Below, one piece after another: positions 54,560-62,280 of a stretch of DNA of 64,000 bases (the stretch's first letter is position 1; every line of letters begins with the position of its first letter). The notes under the pieces are model-generated. The model worked only from the letters and a program-made list of their open reading frames with translations, ran no database searches and was not told the DNA's origin. This stretch comes from Glaciimonas sp. CA11.2 (GTDB lineage: Bacteria > Pseudomonadota > Gammaproteobacteria > Burkholderiales > Burkholderiaceae_D), in contig NZ_JAVIWL010000001.1 of NCBI RefSeq assembly GCF_034314045.1, forward strand, positions 3,596,001-3,660,000. The letters are read 5' to 3'. The position numbers and the translations under genes were made by a program.

Positions 54560-55969
54560 ATGAGTAACCTAAAAATATATAACACACTGGCGCGCCAGAA
54601 GCAGCCGTTTTCCCCAATTGTGCCTGGCAAAGTGCGCATGTACGTGTGCGGCATGACCGTGTACGACTATTGCCATCTCGGTCACGCACGCGTGATGGTG
54701 GTGTTTGACATGGTCCAGCGCTGGTTGAGGCAATCTGGGTTTGACGTTACCTATGTGCGCAACATTACCGATATTGACGACAAGATCATTCGCCGCGCAG
54801 TCGAAAACGGCGAAACCATCTCGCAATTAACAACCCGCTTTATTGCAGCAATGGATCAGGATGCAAGGGCGCTCGGTGTGCAAAAACCGGATCATGAGCC
54901 GCGCGCGACAGACTATGTGCCGCAAATGTTGTCGTTGATCGGCAAACTGGAAGGCAATGGCCTGGCCTATAAAGCTACCGACGGTGATGTTAACTATTCG
55001 GTGCGGGATTTCGCCGGTTACGGCAAACTTTCTGGTAAATCGCTCGACGACCTCCGTGCAGGTGAACGCGTGGACGTTAATACCGGCAAGCGCGATCCCC
55101 TGGATTTTGTATTGTGGAAAGCGTCAAAGGAAACCGAACCAGACGAGGTGAAGTGGGCATCGCCATGGGGCCGTGGTCGGCCCGGCTGGCATATTGAGTG
55201 CTCTGCGATGGCAGAGCACTTGCTTGGCGAACAGTTTGATATTCATGGAGGTGGGCAGGATTTGCAATTCCCGCATCATGAAAATGAAATTGCGCAGTCA
55301 GAAGGCGCTTCGGGACATCAATTTGTTAATTATTGGATGCATAACGGTTTTATTCGTGTAGACAATGAGAAGATGTCTAAATCATTGGGCAATTTTTTTA
55401 CGATACGCGAAGTGTTAAAAACGTATGATGCCGAGGTGATTCGTTTCTTTATCCTACGGGCGCATTACCGTAGTCAGTTGAATTATGCCGATAGTAATCT
55501 GGACGATGCCAAGAACGCGCTAACGCGCCTGTACACGGCGCTTAAAGAAGTCACGCCGGATGATGCGCCGTTTGATCCGAACGAGACATATGCGTTGCGC
55601 ACCGTTGAAGCAATGAACGATGATTTCAATACGCCGTCGGCGATCGCCATATTGTTTGATCTTGCTAACGAGGTTAATAAAACTAAATCGGCAGCTTTGG
55701 CACGACAATTGAAGGCATTGGGTGGGAATTTGGGATTTTTAACGCGGGCGGCTGACGATTATTTGAAAGGTCGCAGCGCAGGAGAGCGCAATGTTGATTG
55801 TGTAGTTGGTTTGTCTGAAGAAAGCATTCAGCTAAAAATCGAAGCGCGGTCGGCTGCAAAGAAGGCCAAAGATTTTTCTGCTGCGGATGGCATACGTGCC
55901 GAGCTGTTAGCGGCTGGCGTGCTGCTCGAAGATAAGCCGAGTGGTCTAACCGAATGGCGGAGGACTTAG
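54560..55969 (+). CDS. cysS: Cysteinyl-tRNA synthetase
   Basis: Class I synthetase of 469 residues charging tRNA-Cys. The zinc/HIGH region [16 protein letters not shown], zinc ligands in ECSAMA and [15 protein letters not shown], and KMSKSLGNF are intact; a C-terminal DALR-type domain follows. The ATG at 54560 gives the usual [12 protein letters not shown] start; a GTG seven codons upstream (54539) is also in frame. The DNA glycosylase gene begins 5 bp after the stop. Confidence 0.96.
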   Translation: MSNLKIYNTLARQKQPFSPIVPGKVRMYVCGMTVYDYCHLGHARVMVVFDMVQRWLRQSGFDVTYVRNITDIDDKIIRRAVENGETISQLTTRFIAAMDQDARALGVQKPDHEPRATDYVPQMLSLIGKLEGNGLAYKATDGDVNYSVRDFAGYGKLSGKSLDDLRAGERVDVNTGKRDPLDFVLWKASKETEPDEVKWASPWGRGRPGWHIECSAMAEHLLGEQFDIHGGGQDLQFPHHENEIAQSEGASGHQFVNYWMHNGFIRVDNEKMSKSLGNFFTIREVLKTYDAEVIRFFILRAHYRSQLNYADSNLDDAKNALTRLYTALKEVTPDDAPFDPNETYALRTVEAMNDDFNTPSAIAILFDLANEVNKTKSAALARQLKALGGNLGFLTRAADDYLKGRSAGERNVDCVVGLSEESIQLKIEARSAAKKAKDFSAADGIRAELLAAGVLLEDKPSGLTEWRRT

Positions 55970-55974
55970 TTCGC

Positions 55975-56628
55975 ATGCAAAATATAATAACAACTGCGGA
56001 TAGCAAGATTCACGTCGCCGCATACTGGGAAGACGCCAAGGTTGAGCTGATGAAGCGTGACCGTATTATGCGCAAACTGATTCCGCAATTTGGCGATTTG
56101 CACCTGACTGGTCGTAGTGAGCCATTCACGACATTGGCGCGCTCTGTGATCGGACAACAAATCTCGATCAAATCAGCGGAAGCGGTTTGGCAGAAATTTC
56201 TGTTAATCTGCCCCAAATGTTCGCCTTCCCAAGTGCTAAAAGCGGGCCACGAACAATTAGCTGCATGCGGTTTATCCAAGCGTAAAGCGGAATATATCCT
56301 TGATTTAGCTGAACATTTCAAGGCAAAACGAGTCCATGCGGATAAGTGGGTCAGTATGCCCGATGAGGATGTTATCGCTGAATTAATCCAGATTCGTGGC
56401 ATTGGCCGCTGGACAGCGGAGATGTTTTTGATATTTAATCTGCTTCGGCCGAATATTTTGCCGTTGGATGATGTCGGTTTATTAAAAGGCATCAGCGTTA
56501 ATTACTTCTCAGGTGAACCGGTGTCACGTAGCGATGCGCGTGAGGTGTCGGCTAACTGGGAGCCATGGCGTACCGTTGCCACATGGTATTTATGGCGCAG
56601 TCTTGAGCCAATACCGGTTGCATACTGA
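55975..56628 (+). CDS. DNA-3-methyladenine glycosylase II (AlkA-like)
   Basis: Base-excision repair glycosylase of about 217 residues in the helix-hairpin-helix superfamily. The HhH motif LIQIRGIGRWTAEMFLIFNL and the following LPLDDVGLLKGI with the catalytic Asp are visible, as is the DNA-binding FTTLARSVIGQQISIKSAEA. The ATG at 55975 has GGAGG 11 bases upstream; an in-frame ATG at 55954 would overlap cysS by 16 bp. Close linkage to cysS suggests one transcript. Confidence 0.9.
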   Translation: MQNIITTADSKIHVAAYWEDAKVELMKRDRIMRKLIPQFGDLHLTGRSEPFTTLARSVIGQQISIKSAEAVWQKFLLICPKCSPSQVLKAGHEQLAACGLSKRKAEYILDLAEHFKAKRVHADKWVSMPDEDVIAELIQIRGIGRWTAEMFLIFNLLRPNILPLDDVGLLKGISVNYFSGEPVSRSDAREVSANWEPWRTVATWYLWRSLEPIPVAY

Positions 56629-56818
56629 AAAGTAGCAAACGAAAACGTAGTGAAAGAAATGTAGCAAACGGTGGAAGTTGTTCGGTAATGGTTAAAATTA
56701 CATTATTTTAGGCATTTTCTGATAAGCGTTTCAGCAACAGTTTGCGCAAATACATAGTAGTTACAGATTTGGCGCAGCCTCATGCCTTCGTGGCGATGCG
56801 CAAAAACAAAGGAATACC

Positions 56819-57793
56819 ATGAGTAAGACCACATTTCTTGGCTTCGAACAGTCGATTGCCGAGCTGGATGGCAAAATAGAAGAGCTGCGCTTTGTACAGG
56901 ATGATTCGGCAGTCGATATTTCGGAAGAGATTGATCGTTTATCGAAAAAAAGCCAGCAACTGACCAAAGATATCTACGCCAAGCTAACACCGTGGCAGGT
57001 TTCACAGATCGCACGTCATCCACAACGTCCTTATACGATGGATTATGTGAATGAAATGTTTACTGATTTCCATGAATTGCATGGGGATCGCACCTATGCT
57101 GACGATCAGTCTATCGTCGGCGGTCTGGCGCGCTTTAACGGTCAGGCTTGTATGGTGATTGGTCATCAAAAAGGTCGCGATACCAAAGAGCGTGCTTTGC
57201 GTAACTTTGGTATGCCAAAGCCGGAAGGCTATCGCAAAGCGCTGCGGTTGATGAAAGTCGCAGAAAAATTTGGTCTGCCGATCTTTACCTTTGTTGATAC
57301 GCCGGGTGCGTTCCCCGGTATTGATGCTGAAGAACGCGGTCAGTCCGAAGCGATTGGACATAATCTTTACTGCATGGCTGAACTCAAAGTGCCATTGATT
57401 GCCACGATCATCGGCGAAGGCGGCTCCGGCGGCGCGCTGGCGATCGCTGTGGGCGATGCGGTATTGATGTTGCAATATTCGACTTATGCGGTGATCTCAC
57501 CAGAAGGCTGCGCTTCGATTTTGTGGAAGAGCGCCGAGCGGGCAGCGGATGCGGCAGATGCCTTGGGCTTGACCGCACATCGTTTAAAAGCAATGGGTTT
57601 GATTGACAAGATCGTCAATGAACCGCTTGGTGGTGCACACCGCGATCCCAAGCAAATGGCTGGATTGTTAAAGCGCGCATTGGCAGATACATTGCGTCAG
57701 TTCCAAGGTGTTAAAACCAAGGATTTGTTGGCGGCTCGCCACGAGAAATTGATGAGCTACGGCAAATTCAAGGAAATTTCGGCGACAGAATAG
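56819..57793 (+). CDS. accA: Acetyl-CoA carboxylase carboxyltransferase subunit alpha
   Basis: Forms, with AccD, the carboxyltransferase that makes malonyl-CoA for fatty acid synthesis; 324 residues. Family segments: [76 protein letters not shown] and [16 protein letters not shown]. Normal length. Its stop overlaps the GTG of tilS by one base (TAGTG). Confidence 0.98.
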   Translation: MSKTTFLGFEQSIAELDGKIEELRFVQDDSAVDISEEIDRLSKKSQQLTKDIYAKLTPWQVSQIARHPQRPYTMDYVNEMFTDFHELHGDRTYADDQSIVGGLARFNGQACMVIGHQKGRDTKERALRNFGMPKPEGYRKALRLMKVAEKFGLPIFTFVDTPGAFPGIDAEERGQSEAIGHNLYCMAELKVPLIATIIGEGGSGGALAIAVGDAVLMLQYSTYAVISPEGCASILWKSAERAADAADALGLTAHRLKAMGLIDKIVNEPLGGAHRDPKQMAGLLKRALADTLRQFQGVKTKDLLAARHEKLMSYGKFKEISATE

Positions 57794-59283
57794 TGGCAAA
57801 TCCGCACACGGTCACCATCACCGAACAGTTTGAGGGCGCGCTGAAAGATATTATTCAGCGCGCTTTTTCTATTTCTTCCAACGGCCGCGAATCACCCGTC
57901 GAGACGCTGGCCGATGTTCAGTTCCCATCAGCTATAGCAATCGCTTATAGCGGCGGTCTTGACTCGTCAGTGTTACTCGCATTAGCGGCACAATATGCCG
58001 CAGAACATCAGATAAAACTACGCGCTTTTCATGTTCATCACGGTATTAGCCCGCAGGCTGATCAATGGCTGGCGCATTGCGCTGCTGAGTGCCAGCGTCT
58101 GGATGTGATCTTTGATGCACGCCATATTGCCTTGCGCAATGCCGATAAAACTGGCGTGGAAGAGGCCGCGCGTAACAGTCGTTATGCTGCTTTGGGCGAT
58201 ATGTGCCGTCAGCATCAAGTGCCACTATTGTTAGCCGCGCATCATATTGACGATCAGGCAGAAACCGTATTACTGCAATTGCTGCGCGGGTCTGGCGTGG
58301 CGGGGTTATCTGGCATGGATACAGTGAACGCTGCACCCGCACTGTTGGGCGATGCAACGTTGCTGATGGCGCGGCCATTGCTGGCGGTATCGCGGGCGCA
58401 ACTTGAAAGTTACGCTACTAACCACAGCATACCCTTTGTCGAAGATGAATCTAATCATGATTCACGCTATGCCAGAAATGCGCTACGTCATCAATTGATG
58501 CCGGTACTTAGTCAGTATTTTGTCGGCTTTCAAGGACGCCTGACGCGCACGGCAGGTCACATGCAGTCCAGCCAAAAATTATTAATCGAACTCGCCGCGC
58601 AGGATATGGCAGCGTGTGCGGGTAATAACTGTCTCGAGTTGGACAAGGTCCGCAAATTGAGTGCGGCACGGATCGACAACTTGCTACGGTATTGGTTTGG
58701 TTTACATGATTTGCGGATGCCTTCGAGCGCTTGGCTGAGCGAGATGCGAGACCAATTGCTGTCAGCAAAAGCCGATGCCCAACTTTGTGTGACCCATCCG
58801 GAATGTCATATTCGGCGTCATCGTGATCGGGTTTTTTTGACGCCTCGTGATGATCTGGATCGTGAAGAGATTGATCCCATTCCCTTCCGCTGGACTGGCG
58901 AAGCCGCGCTCGCTTTCCCCATCTATGGCGGAAGCTTGCATTTTGAAACGTCGGAGCATGGCGTAGCTGCCGAATGGTTGCGTCAACAACCGTTGCAACT
59001 ACAGTACCGTAGCGGCGGCGAGCGACTCAAACTTGCCTTCAATCGGCCCACGAAAGCGTTGAAGTATCTTTATCAGGCTGCGGATATTCCAGCCTGGGAG
59101 CGAGAGTGTTTGCCAATGGTACTGGCGGCAGGGAAGCTAATGTTTGCTGCTAATTTGGGATTTGATTGCCATTTGCTTGCACCCGAAGGAAGTGGCAATG
59201 TGAGTTTGCGTTGGGAGCCGGATAATTTAGCGTTGCGTAAAGTGTTTCCGGAATTGAGGTTGTCTGTGCAGGATGAGAGTTAG
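57793..59283 (+). CDS. tilS: tRNA(Ile)-lysidine synthase TilS
   Basis: Modifies the CAU anticodon of tRNA-Ile to lysidine so that it reads AUA; 496 residues. The ATP-binding loop AYSGGLDSSVLL (about residues 54-65) is the PP-loop motif SGGxDS; AFHVHHGISPQADQW and LLAAHHIDDQAETVLLQLLRGSG follow, then the C-terminal TilS domains. It starts with GTG directly at the accA stop and has about 50 residues before the PP-loop domain, more than E. coli TilS. accA-tilS-lysC order is seen in related betaproteobacteria. Confidence 0.95.
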   Translation: MANPHTVTITEQFEGALKDIIQRAFSISSNGRESPVETLADVQFPSAIAIAYSGGLDSSVLLALAAQYAAEHQIKLRAFHVHHGISPQADQWLAHCAAECQRLDVIFDARHIALRNADKTGVEEAARNSRYAALGDMCRQHQVPLLLAAHHIDDQAETVLLQLLRGSGVAGLSGMDTVNAAPALLGDATLLMARPLLAVSRAQLESYATNHSIPFVEDESNHDSRYARNALRHQLMPVLSQYFVGFQGRLTRTAGHMQSSQKLLIELAAQDMAACAGNNCLELDKVRKLSAARIDNLLRYWFGLHDLRMPSSAWLSEMRDQLLSAKADAQLCVTHPECHIRRHRDRVFLTPRDDLDREEIDPIPFRWTGEAALAFPIYGGSLHFETSEHGVAAEWLRQQPLQLQYRSGGERLKLAFNRPTKALKYLYQAADIPAWERECLPMVLAAGKLMFAANLGFDCHLLAPEGSGNVSLRWEPDNLALRKVFPELRLSVQDES

Positions 59284-59573
59284 TTCAGACCGGCCGCTTC
59301 AAGCATGTTTTGCGTAGAAAGGCTATGACTTACCAGTGATAGCTAACCGTTGAGCAGCGACAATGCCCGGATAGGTCCAAACCAACAACTCACGTTTTAT
59401 CGCTTTGATATCGATTTAAGGTGGCAGAACTAGTCATATATGGCTAGTGGGAGCCACTTTCCAGCCGTTTTAGCTTGTTTTTTAGCCTCTTAAGATGTAA
59501 AGTTAGCGGCTAATTTTTAGCATCAAGCACTTATCTTTAAGCCTTTTATCTACAAGCCCACCTCCTTAACCTT
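59284..59573 (+). promoter_or_regulatory. lysC upstream region with structured leader
   Basis: A 290-bp gap before aspartate kinase. It contains an interrupted hairpin at 59418-59460: AAGGTGGC/GCCACTTT outer stem, ACTAG/CTAGT inner stem, small asymmetric internal loop, CATATATG tip. A T-rich stretch follows (59467-59483). It could be a transcription attenuator or a protein-binding leader. It does not show the conserved core of the lysine riboswitch. Confidence 0.45.
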
Positions 59574-60824
59574 ATGGCTTTAATCGTTCACAAATACGGC
59601 GGCACGTCGATGGGCTCACCAGAGCGTATCAAGAATGTCGCTAAGCGCGTTGCCAAATGGCATAACGCGGGCCACCAAGTCGTCGTCGTTCCTTCGGCCA
59701 TGTCTGGTGAGACCAATCGTCTGCTGGGTTTGGCAAAGGAAGTCAACGCCAATCCTGATCCGCGTGAACTTGATATGCTGGCGTCCACTGGCGAGCAAAC
59801 GTCGGTTGCCCTGCTAGCAATGGCATTGCAAGCAATCGGTCAACCAGCGGTATCCTATGCCGGATGGCAGGTCGTGATTAAGACTGACTCGGCGCATACA
59901 AAAGCACGCATACGCTCGATCGACGACGCTAAAGTGCGGCGTGATCTGGACGAGGGTAAAGTGGTCATTATTACCGGCTTTCAGGGCGTTGACGATAATG
60001 GCAACATTACCACGCTAGGACGTGGCGGCTCGGATACCTCAGCGGTGGCGGTCGCAGCAGCCTTGGGCGCAGTTGAATGTCTGATTTATACCGATGTGGA
60101 TGGTGTCTACACCACCGATCCACGTGTCGTATCAGATGCGCGCCGCCTCAATACTGTGACTTTTGAAGAAATGCTTGAAATGGCGTCGCTTGGGTCAAAA
60201 ATCTTGCAAATTCGCTCAGTCGAATTTGCGGGGAATTACAAGATGCCAACACGGGTACTGTCCTCGTTGACTGACCCCCTAATGCCGCTGGAACAAGAAA
60301 TGGTTTCCGGCACACTGATTTCGTTTGAGGAAGACACAAAGATGGAACAAGCTACCATTACCGGTATCGCCTTTAGCCGCGATGAAGCAAAAATCACCGT
60401 AATCGGCGTACCTGATCGTCCAGGTATTGCTTATCAGATACTTGGTGCAGTTGCGGAAGCCAACATCGAAGTCGACATGATCATCCAGAATCAATCGATG
60501 GACGGCAAGACGGACTTCACCTTTACTGTGTCACGCGGCGATTACGATAAAACGATGGGTGTACTGGACGATAAAGTCAAAGCGCACGTTGGTTCCGGCA
60601 ATATTATTGGGGACAACAAAGTATCGAAAGTATCAGTGGTGGGTGTGGGCATGCGTAGCCACGTCGGTATTGCATCCCAGATGTTTCGTACCTTATCGGA
60701 GGAGGGTATCAATATTCAAATGATCTCAACTTCAGAAATCAAGATATCAGTATTGATCAACGAAAAGTACATGGAGCTAGCCGTACGGGCCCTACATAAA
60801 GCGTTTGAGCTGGAAAAAGTCTAA
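59574..60824 (+). CDS. lysC: Aspartate kinase
   Basis: First enzyme of the aspartate family pathway (lysine, threonine, methionine, diaminopimelate); 416 residues, monofunctional. The kinase domain opens with IVHKYGGTSMGSPERI and has GRGGSDTSAVAVAAALGA and YTDVDGVYTTDPR; two ACT domains occupy about residues 265-416 (VIGVPDRPGIAYQILGAVAE, VGVGMRSHVGIASQMFRTL), the sites of feedback inhibition by lysine and/or threonine. Followed by tRNA-Ser. Confidence 0.97.
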   Translation: MALIVHKYGGTSMGSPERIKNVAKRVAKWHNAGHQVVVVPSAMSGETNRLLGLAKEVNANPDPRELDMLASTGEQTSVALLAMALQAIGQPAVSYAGWQVVIKTDSAHTKARIRSIDDAKVRRDLDEGKVVIITGFQGVDDNGNITTLGRGGSDTSAVAVAAALGAVECLIYTDVDGVYTTDPRVVSDARRLNTVTFEEMLEMASLGSKILQIRSVEFAGNYKMPTRVLSSLTDPLMPLEQEMVSGTLISFEEDTKMEQATITGIAFSRDEAKITVIGVPDRPGIAYQILGAVAEANIEVDMIIQNQSMDGKTDFTFTVSRGDYDKTMGVLDDKVKAHVGSGNIIGDNKVSKVSVVGVGMRSHVGIASQMFRTLSEEGINIQMISTSEIKISVLINEKYMELAVRALHKAFELEKV

Positions 60825-60834
60825 ATGAAATAAA

Positions 60835-60854
60835 TTTAGCCTTTTATGGCTAAA
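60835..60854. terminator. Weak hairpin after lysC
   Basis: TTTAGCC pairs with GGCTAAA across a six-base loop, ten bases after the lysC stop. The plus-strand side lacks a T-run, so termination there is doubtful; the minus-strand side is more U-rich. Confidence 0.35.
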
Positions 60855-60869
60855 AAGACAGACTTTTCA

Positions 60870-60898
60870 TTGACCAACTTCGTATGAAAAGCTATTAT
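60870..60898 (+). promoter_or_regulatory. Promoter of tRNA-Ser
   Basis: TTGACC (60870-60875), 17 bp, TATTAT (60893-60898), giving a start about 37 bases before the tRNA. The same hexamers as before tRNA-Leu copy 1. Confidence 0.75.
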
Positions 60899-60941
60899 GC
60901 GTAGCCTTGCTGCAGCGATATTATAATGTGGCAGCGAGTTT

Positions 60942-61035
60942 GGAGGCGTGGCCGAGTGGTCGAAGGCACTTCCCTGCTAAGGAAGCATATGGGCTTAAAC
61001 CTGTATCGTGGGTTCGACTCCCACCGCCTCCTCCA
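60942..61035 (+). tRNA. tRNA-Ser (anticodon GCU)
   Basis: A 94-nt class II tRNA with encoded CCA: acceptor GGAGGCG/CGCCTCC, anticodon stem CTTCC/GGAAG with loop CTGCTAA (GCT), long variable arm and TPsiC loop GGTTCGACTCC. Confidence 0.97.
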
Positions 61036-61043
61036 AGAATGAT

Positions 61044-61070
61044 AAGCCCCTGATTCGTCAGGGGCTTTTT
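61044..61070 (+). terminator. Terminator of tRNA-Ser
   Basis: AAGCCCCTGA/TCAGGGGCTT with a TTCG tetraloop and trailing T-run, eight bases after the tRNA. Confidence 0.95.
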
Positions 61071-61253
61071 CATTTCTGAAATTGATTTTAGCTAAGCTAC
61101 ATAACGGCAAAGTGTTTCCCGCGATCTCAGGCCTTGGGATGGCCGGATAGATTGGCTAAAGCATCGCTGCGGTCACCATCGCGCAAGACACTACCGGAAC
61201 TATGCAATCCCAGAGTATTTATTGGTGATGTGTGCAAACCTTATTGTTTATGC

Positions 61254-61358
61254 TATTCTTGCGCGCTAAATCGTGGGTTGTATGATTTCGTTAAATGATA
61301 GCGCAGTGTTAGTTTTTCGAAAAAACCCTAAAGCCAACGCATTATCGTTGGCTTTTTT
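61254..61358 (+). ncRNA. Candidate small RNA unit (promoter to terminator, no reading frame)
   Basis: An extended -10 (TGCTATTCT, 61251-61259) is followed by an inverted repeat GCGCTA/TAGCGC (61263-61268 with 61299-61304) enclosing AAATC/GATTT. A TTTTTCGAAAAA palindrome and a strong intrinsic terminator at 61330-61358 come next. A transcript of about 90 nt would result. There is no open frame and no known RNA family is recognised. The -35 is poor and part of the first repeat may precede the start, so this is tentative. Confidence 0.3.
61330..61358 (+). terminator. Orphan intrinsic terminator
   Basis: AAAGCCAACG/CGTTGGCTTT with a six-base loop and trailing T-run. No gene lies within 290 bp upstream other than tRNA-Ser, which has its own terminator. 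Confidence 0.9.
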
Positions 61359-61456
61359 GTGCCTCGCGTAAATAGCGTGAGCCGGGATATCGCGTCGCTA
61401 ACTAGAGCCTTTCGTTTTAATCAATATTATTCCCCGTTGGGGATTTCAATCAGTAT

Positions 61457-61939
61457 ATGAATACTATCTATAGCAGCCAGTCTGAAGATAACGTGAATAT
61501 TGTTTTTGCTATTGTTACGAAGCAAGATTTTGAAAGTTTGGTAGCGCTGCGAATTGCAGCCATGCGAGAGAGTCTGGAGCGCGTTGGACGCTTTGACCCA
61601 ATTCGGGCAAGGGATCGGTTAAAAAACGGTTTTAAAGCCGAATACGCGCGTCATATCCTGGCGGATGGTGTGCACGCAGGTTTCTTCGTCGTTAAGCCGA
61701 CCGATCAGATGCTACTGCTTGAGCATTTATATATACATCCCGATTACCAAGGCCGCGGGATCGGTGCAATAGTGATGCAAAGCATCATTGCCCAAGCGAA
61801 TGCGCTGGGTTTGCCGATCATGGTTAAGGCGTTGAAGGAGAGTCGTTCCAATGGTTTTTACCAACATCATGGGTTCGAAGAGATCGAGCAAGACGAATGG
61901 GACATCTCCTATCGACGTCCAATCGGTACCGAAATATAA
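61457..61939 (+). CDS. GNAT family N-acetyltransferase
   Basis: 160 residues with an acetyl-CoA binding motif A (LEHLYIHPDYQGRGIGAIVM, carrying QGRGIG) and motif B (NGFYQHHGFEEIEQDEW). The first half has ALRIAAMRESLERVGRFDP, similar to a subgroup of single-domain acetyltransferases. Substrate cannot be inferred. It is a lone gene with only a weak ribosome-binding site. Confidence 0.88.
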   Translation: MNTIYSSQSEDNVNIVFAIVTKQDFESLVALRIAAMRESLERVGRFDPIRARDRLKNGFKAEYARHILADGVHAGFFVVKPTDQMLLLEHLYIHPDYQGRGIGAIVMQSIIAQANALGLPIMVKALKESRSNGFYQHHGFEEIEQDEWDISYRRPIGTEI

Positions 61940-62280
61940 GAAGGTGTGTGCGTCGGCATCTGTTGAAGTACAAATTACAGGGACTCTGAATTCGCGCTAG
62001 CTCGCGTCTAGCTGATCCGCCAGACTTTCTATGTTTTCATAAAGTTGCACTTACTCATTTAGCAGCTCTTGCTTTATTCTGTGCGTAGCCAAAAAAGTTA
62101 TATAAATCAAAGTGTTAGTTGCTATATTGAATAGTTCTTAACAGGGTTATTCACAATTTCTGTTGATAACTTATTTTGCTCCTGGGCAGGTTCGGGTTTA
62201 ACGCGGCTTACTGTTTCCTTCTGCGGTATTGCATCATAAAAATCATAGTCGCACTGGCCCCCGATCTTGCATTCCTGCCC
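61940..62280. other. Convergent intergenic region GNAT-CLC
   Basis: A 341-bp region with no gene. It contains a TTATTCACA box at 62147-62155, which fits the DnaA-box consensus, and a weaker facing TGTTGATAA at 62161-62169. No cluster that would suggest an origin, and no clear terminator hairpin with T-run. Confidence 0.3.

Noticed and set aside
59284..59573. Lysine riboswitch before lysC
   Set aside because: The leader is structured, but the conserved lysine-aptamer junction sequences were not found.
62147..62169. Replication origin
   Set aside because: Only one consensus-type box and one weak box; no AT-rich unwinding region, no dnaA, dnaN or similar genes.
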